From assembly GCA_037127255.1 (NCBI GenBank), contig JBANSL010000020.1:52737098-52801097 (forward strand): a stretch of 64,000 bases of DNA, written 5' to 3'. Of this stretch, positions 61,331 to 64,000 are shown one piece after another (position 1 is the first letter of the stretch; each line of letters starts with the position of its first letter). The notes beneath the pieces are model-generated. The model saw nothing but the letters and a program-made list of their open reading frames with translations, made no database searches and was not told the origin of the DNA. Both the position numbers and the translations under genes were made by a program. This stretch comes from Persicaria tinctoria (Eukaryota; Streptophyta; Magnoliopsida; Caryophyllales; Polygonaceae).

Positions 61331-62242
61331 GCAGCTCTGTCACAAAAGCCTGCCCCTATGGTGTTGTAAATCTAATTTGATTTAAAAAAAGTAAAGTGCA
61401 TTAAGAGAATCAATCAAGGAATAATACATAAACTTTTCAAAAAGCTTATAATTATGCTAAAAATTGCAAAACTACAAGAAATACTTGCAAAACCAAATAA
61501 ATATATCCCACTATAAATGTGAAATACAAATGCATATATAAAGGAAGTTGCGATAAACTTACATTTTAAATAATTTCGAGGGCACCCATCAATGTTGAGA
61601 ATTGAAAATCAGAACATTTGAATGAACAGATTCCTTACTGATGTCATCTAGTTTATAGCTTAAGCACTCACTTCATTCTTTTCTGACTATTTTAAAAAAT
61701 CATTAGTTAACTCATGATGATAATGACAACTTATAGTAGTCTTATACACACTTGCCCCGTCCCCTTTTATTTGCCAAATCACACAAACTTTTTTTCTGTG
61801 ATTGACTTGCCATTTTTTATTTATTTATTTAGGCAGATTATGCACCCACACGATAGGCCATACTCTTTGGCCACAGTTCATTTATTTGCTAAAAATGAAT
61901 GGTGCTTGGTTAGTTATGCTTATCTGTTTTACAACTATTATTAGTAGCATGGCTAGAATTAGCAGAAAAAATAAACCTTAAATCACTAAGACACATAACA
62001 TTAATTTGGATTTGATCGGGTTAGAATTCGCAGAAAAAATAAGAGTGTATCAATAAAAATCAATAAATCAAAATAATTACATAAAATGGTTTAGACCCAA
62101 AGGTATAGAGCTTGAAACAAGGAACTAAAATCAAACAGAGCAAAAAATAGGCAAACAGGAAGGAGATAAGTATAAAAGGAATTGAATTAACCTGATAAGC
62201 AGACAGAAAAAAAAATCCAGATAGCTATTGGTTGAGATCTAC

Positions 62243-62333
62243 CTTTCGGGGTGCTTGCTGCCACCGGACGACTCGCTGGAAGTCGGCTATAACAGGTCCA
62301 TCAGCTTCATTTGGCTCAAGCAAAAGAGTTTCC
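62243..62333 (-). pseudogene. Captured exon candidate inside the CACTA element
   Basis: A 91-bp minus-strand block is bounded by a canonical acceptor (CCTAG before 62333) and donor (GTAGAT after 62243) and is open in one frame for 30 residues, including the phrase PNEADGPVIADFQRVVRWQQ. GC content is higher than in the surrounding DNA. It probably derives from a host gene (Pack-CACTA behaviour). I cannot name the protein. Confidence 0.4.
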
Positions 62334-62528
62334 CTAGGTTAGATATGTACAAGATTTTCAGTATAAAATCACATAAAATAATTTTGTTTTAAAAGAGAAG
62401 CAATAGAAGAAAAGCAGGCAACAGTAGAAGAAAAAAGATGATATGGATGAGAGATGCAGAAAGAGATAAGTATAAAGATGAGTAAAAAAACTCGTCACTT
62501 GGAAGGAAACGAACGAAGAATGTACTAG

Positions 62529-62718
62529 CTACCACATATAAATCATTAGGAGTGTGTTTATTATGAGTCATCGTGTATATCCATCTTCAACTAAACACAC
62601 CCATCCTCTTTTACTGCTGACATAAAAAACTCTCCATCAGCTATCGTCCATATGTAGATGAAGATGCCTTGTTCTAGACTACCACATATAAATCATTAGG
62701 AGTGTGTTTATTATGAGT
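62529..62718. repeat. 40-bp direct repeat, 150 bp apart
   Basis: The same 40 bases, starting CTACCACATATAAATCATTA and ending TATTATGAGT, occur at 62529-62568 and 62679-62718. The segment after the second copy is G-rich and open in both strands (62719-62890). Confidence 0.9.
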
Positions 62719-63954
62719 GGGAGGGGAGGGCGAGGCGGGGGATTTGGGGGAGGGTGGGTAGATCTGGTGGTGACGAAGATCTCGACGATGGAGAAGGAGG
62801 AGGAGGAAGTGCTCTGGCATGGCGGCGAGGGTCTGGAGAGATGGAGGGTTAGAGACGAGAGGGGACGCGTTGTCTTGAGAGAGGGAGGCTAATGTTTCCC
62901 AAAAGTATTTCAATGAGGTTTTCAAAATTTTTTTTCAAGTGTTGGGAAATTTGAGATGAGCGAGATTTGACTTAGTTCAGATTTCAATCTCGCGCCTTAC
63001 TTTTATTTTTCAAAAATCACTTCTCACATCGGTTATGAAAATAGGGCGGTGTCTGATTTGTTTTAAACATCAAAAATTTGCAAATCGATGTTAAAAATCT
63101 ATTTAACATCATGCGTTTTTTCGAATGATGTTAATCATCCGATGTCTATGAACACAATTCTAGTAGTGAATAGAATGATTGGTAATGTTCCAAGTTAGGT
63201 TGGAATACTACCAAATCTATTTAGATTAGAGTTACAAAATAATAATTTTTCCGGAGAGCTTCCTCTCAAATTGTGCCACTTGCCAGCGCTGCGAGTTTCA
63301 CAAAATAATTCAGCACACTTGAACAACTTTGAGTTTGAGATCCATGTATATGAACCTTGGAAACCTTATAACTACATTAGGTTTAATACTAGCTTCTATA
63401 GAGCGATAGACCTCTCCTACAATGCATTTAGTGGTAATATTCCAGAAGAGATTGACAACTTGCAAAATCTTCAAAAACGATTCCTCAACAACAACAATTT
63501 TTCTGGCCATATTCCTGGTAGTATATCAAATTTAAAGATTCTAGAAAGGCTAAATTTCTCTGCAAACAGCCTGAGTGGAGAGATTCCGACAGCACTAGTA
63601 AGCCTTAACTTCCTATCAGAATTTGATGTGTCTTATAATAATCTCGAAGGTCCAATACCAACAGGTGGTTAGTTTAGTACATTCCCGATGTCTAGCTTCA
63701 TTGGGAATCCTGGCTTATGTGGTGAACCCTTGAATCACCCTTGTTCTAATCCAACAACATCAGTGGATATAAATGGAAGTCAAGATCCCGATCACAACAT
63801 GCAGTGGTTTCTAGATGGACTCTATGTTGGTTTTGCCCTCGGATTTTCCGGTATTCTCGTAGTCGTAGCGTCCTATTTTTGGTTAAACAACTTTAAGAGA
63901 CGTCGGCCTGCGTCTTCAAGAAGAGGATATTTGAACTCGATTAATCGTGTATAG

Positions 63955-64000
63955 TTTTAATTACTAGCTTTGGTGTTCTGTAATTGAAGGTATTGTACAT
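63955..64000. other. Start of the RLP-C 3' flank
   Basis: The bases resemble the RLP-A and RLP-B 3' flanks (GGTATTGTACAT). The window ends here. Confidence 0.6.

Larger units (their letters stand above)
60392..63168. mobile_element. Non-autonomous CACTA element (2.8 kb) inserted in RLP-C
   Basis: 30-bp terminal inverted repeats with one mismatch, both beginning CACTACTAGAATT and containing GTTCATAGACATCGG; 3-bp duplication AAT (60389-60391 and 63169-63171). Subterminal ACATCGGTTTATAACCGATG-type repeats lie near both ends. No transposase. The interior contains an internal CACTACTAGAATTCTA motif at 61159, a 40-bp direct repeat, and two exon-like blocks. Removing it and one TSD gives an RLP sequence that lines up exactly with RLP-B. 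Confidence 0.95.
59403..63954 (+). pseudogene. RLP-C: LRR receptor-like protein gene interrupted by a CACTA element
   Basis: Same architecture as RLP-B, collinear from the signal-peptide core (PTHLLLFTLLFYSFVFS) to the tail. Lesions: no ATG at the expected place (the leader joins the coding sequence with the start lost); a TAA at 59856-59858 where RLP-A has GAA; a 1-bp deletion near 60338 that shifts frame; a 2,777-bp CACTA element at 60392 inside an LRR codon run (between GN and RM of LQGNRM); a TAG at 63196-63198 replacing Trp; and a TAG at 63670-63672 replacing Gln. The tail is longer than in RLP-B (KRRRPASSRRGYLNSINRV), so it is a distinct paralogue, more diverged than RLP-A. The part before the insertion is 59403-60391 and the part after is 63169-63954. 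Confidence 0.92.

Overview
This is a stretch of plant nuclear DNA, almost certainly from a eudicot with a repeat-rich genome. It has long AT-rich gene-free tracts, Ty1/copia and gypsy-type LTR retrotransposons, CACTA, hAT and Stowaway DNA transposons, a probable Helitron, and a small tandem cluster of leucine-rich-repeat receptor-like protein (RLP) genes. There are no operons or bacterial features. Most of the window is mobile-element sequence, much of it nested. I set element borders from target-site duplications (TSDs) and terminal repeats read by eye; every comparison here is by eye.

Layout. 1-195 is the 3' end of an unidentified coding exon. 668-4056 and 4265-7431 are two solo LTRs of about 3.2-3.4 kb, each with a perfect 5-bp TSD. 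7432-11169 is AT-rich intergenic DNA holding a Stowaway MITE and a non-autonomous hAT element. 11170-14624 is a terminal-inverted-repeat element containing a large hairpin. 14725-35212 is a gypsy-derived complex: a 1.8-kb tract and parts of a roughly 3-kb LTR occur twice, and a degenerate Sirevirus-like copia element (19758-28839) sits in the middle. 35213-40800 is a broken RLP gene (RLP-A) with its duplicated upstream DNA; its stop codon is split by a 312-bp solo LTR. 41353-54097 is a 12.7-kb CACTA element into which a hAT MITE, a complete and apparently very young copia retrotransposon (43734-50262) and a small CACTA MITE with 144-bp tandem repeats have inserted. 54672-55156 is a probable Helitron. 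55381-63954 holds a promoter fragment, the only intact host gene (RLP-B, 57144-58901) and a third RLP (RLP-C) cut in two by a 2.8-kb CACTA element at 60392-63168.

Function. The three RLPs share a secretion signal, an LRR N-terminal cap, about 16 LRRs with an island region, a membrane span and a very short cytoplasmic tail without kinase. They resemble the RLP2/RLP3 and PSY1R/PSKR ectodomain group, so RLP-B is most likely a plasma-membrane receptor that signals through a partner kinase. The copia element at 43734-50262 has one unbroken gag-pol frame, two LTRs in which I found no difference, a tRNA-Met primer site and a perfect TSD, so it is a candidate for a recently or still mobile element.

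I did not find evidence for a wholly new biological system. The most informative signals are the layered insertion history, the repeated transposon damage to the RLP cluster, exon-like fragments inside the CACTA elements, and the hairpin at 13660-14265.
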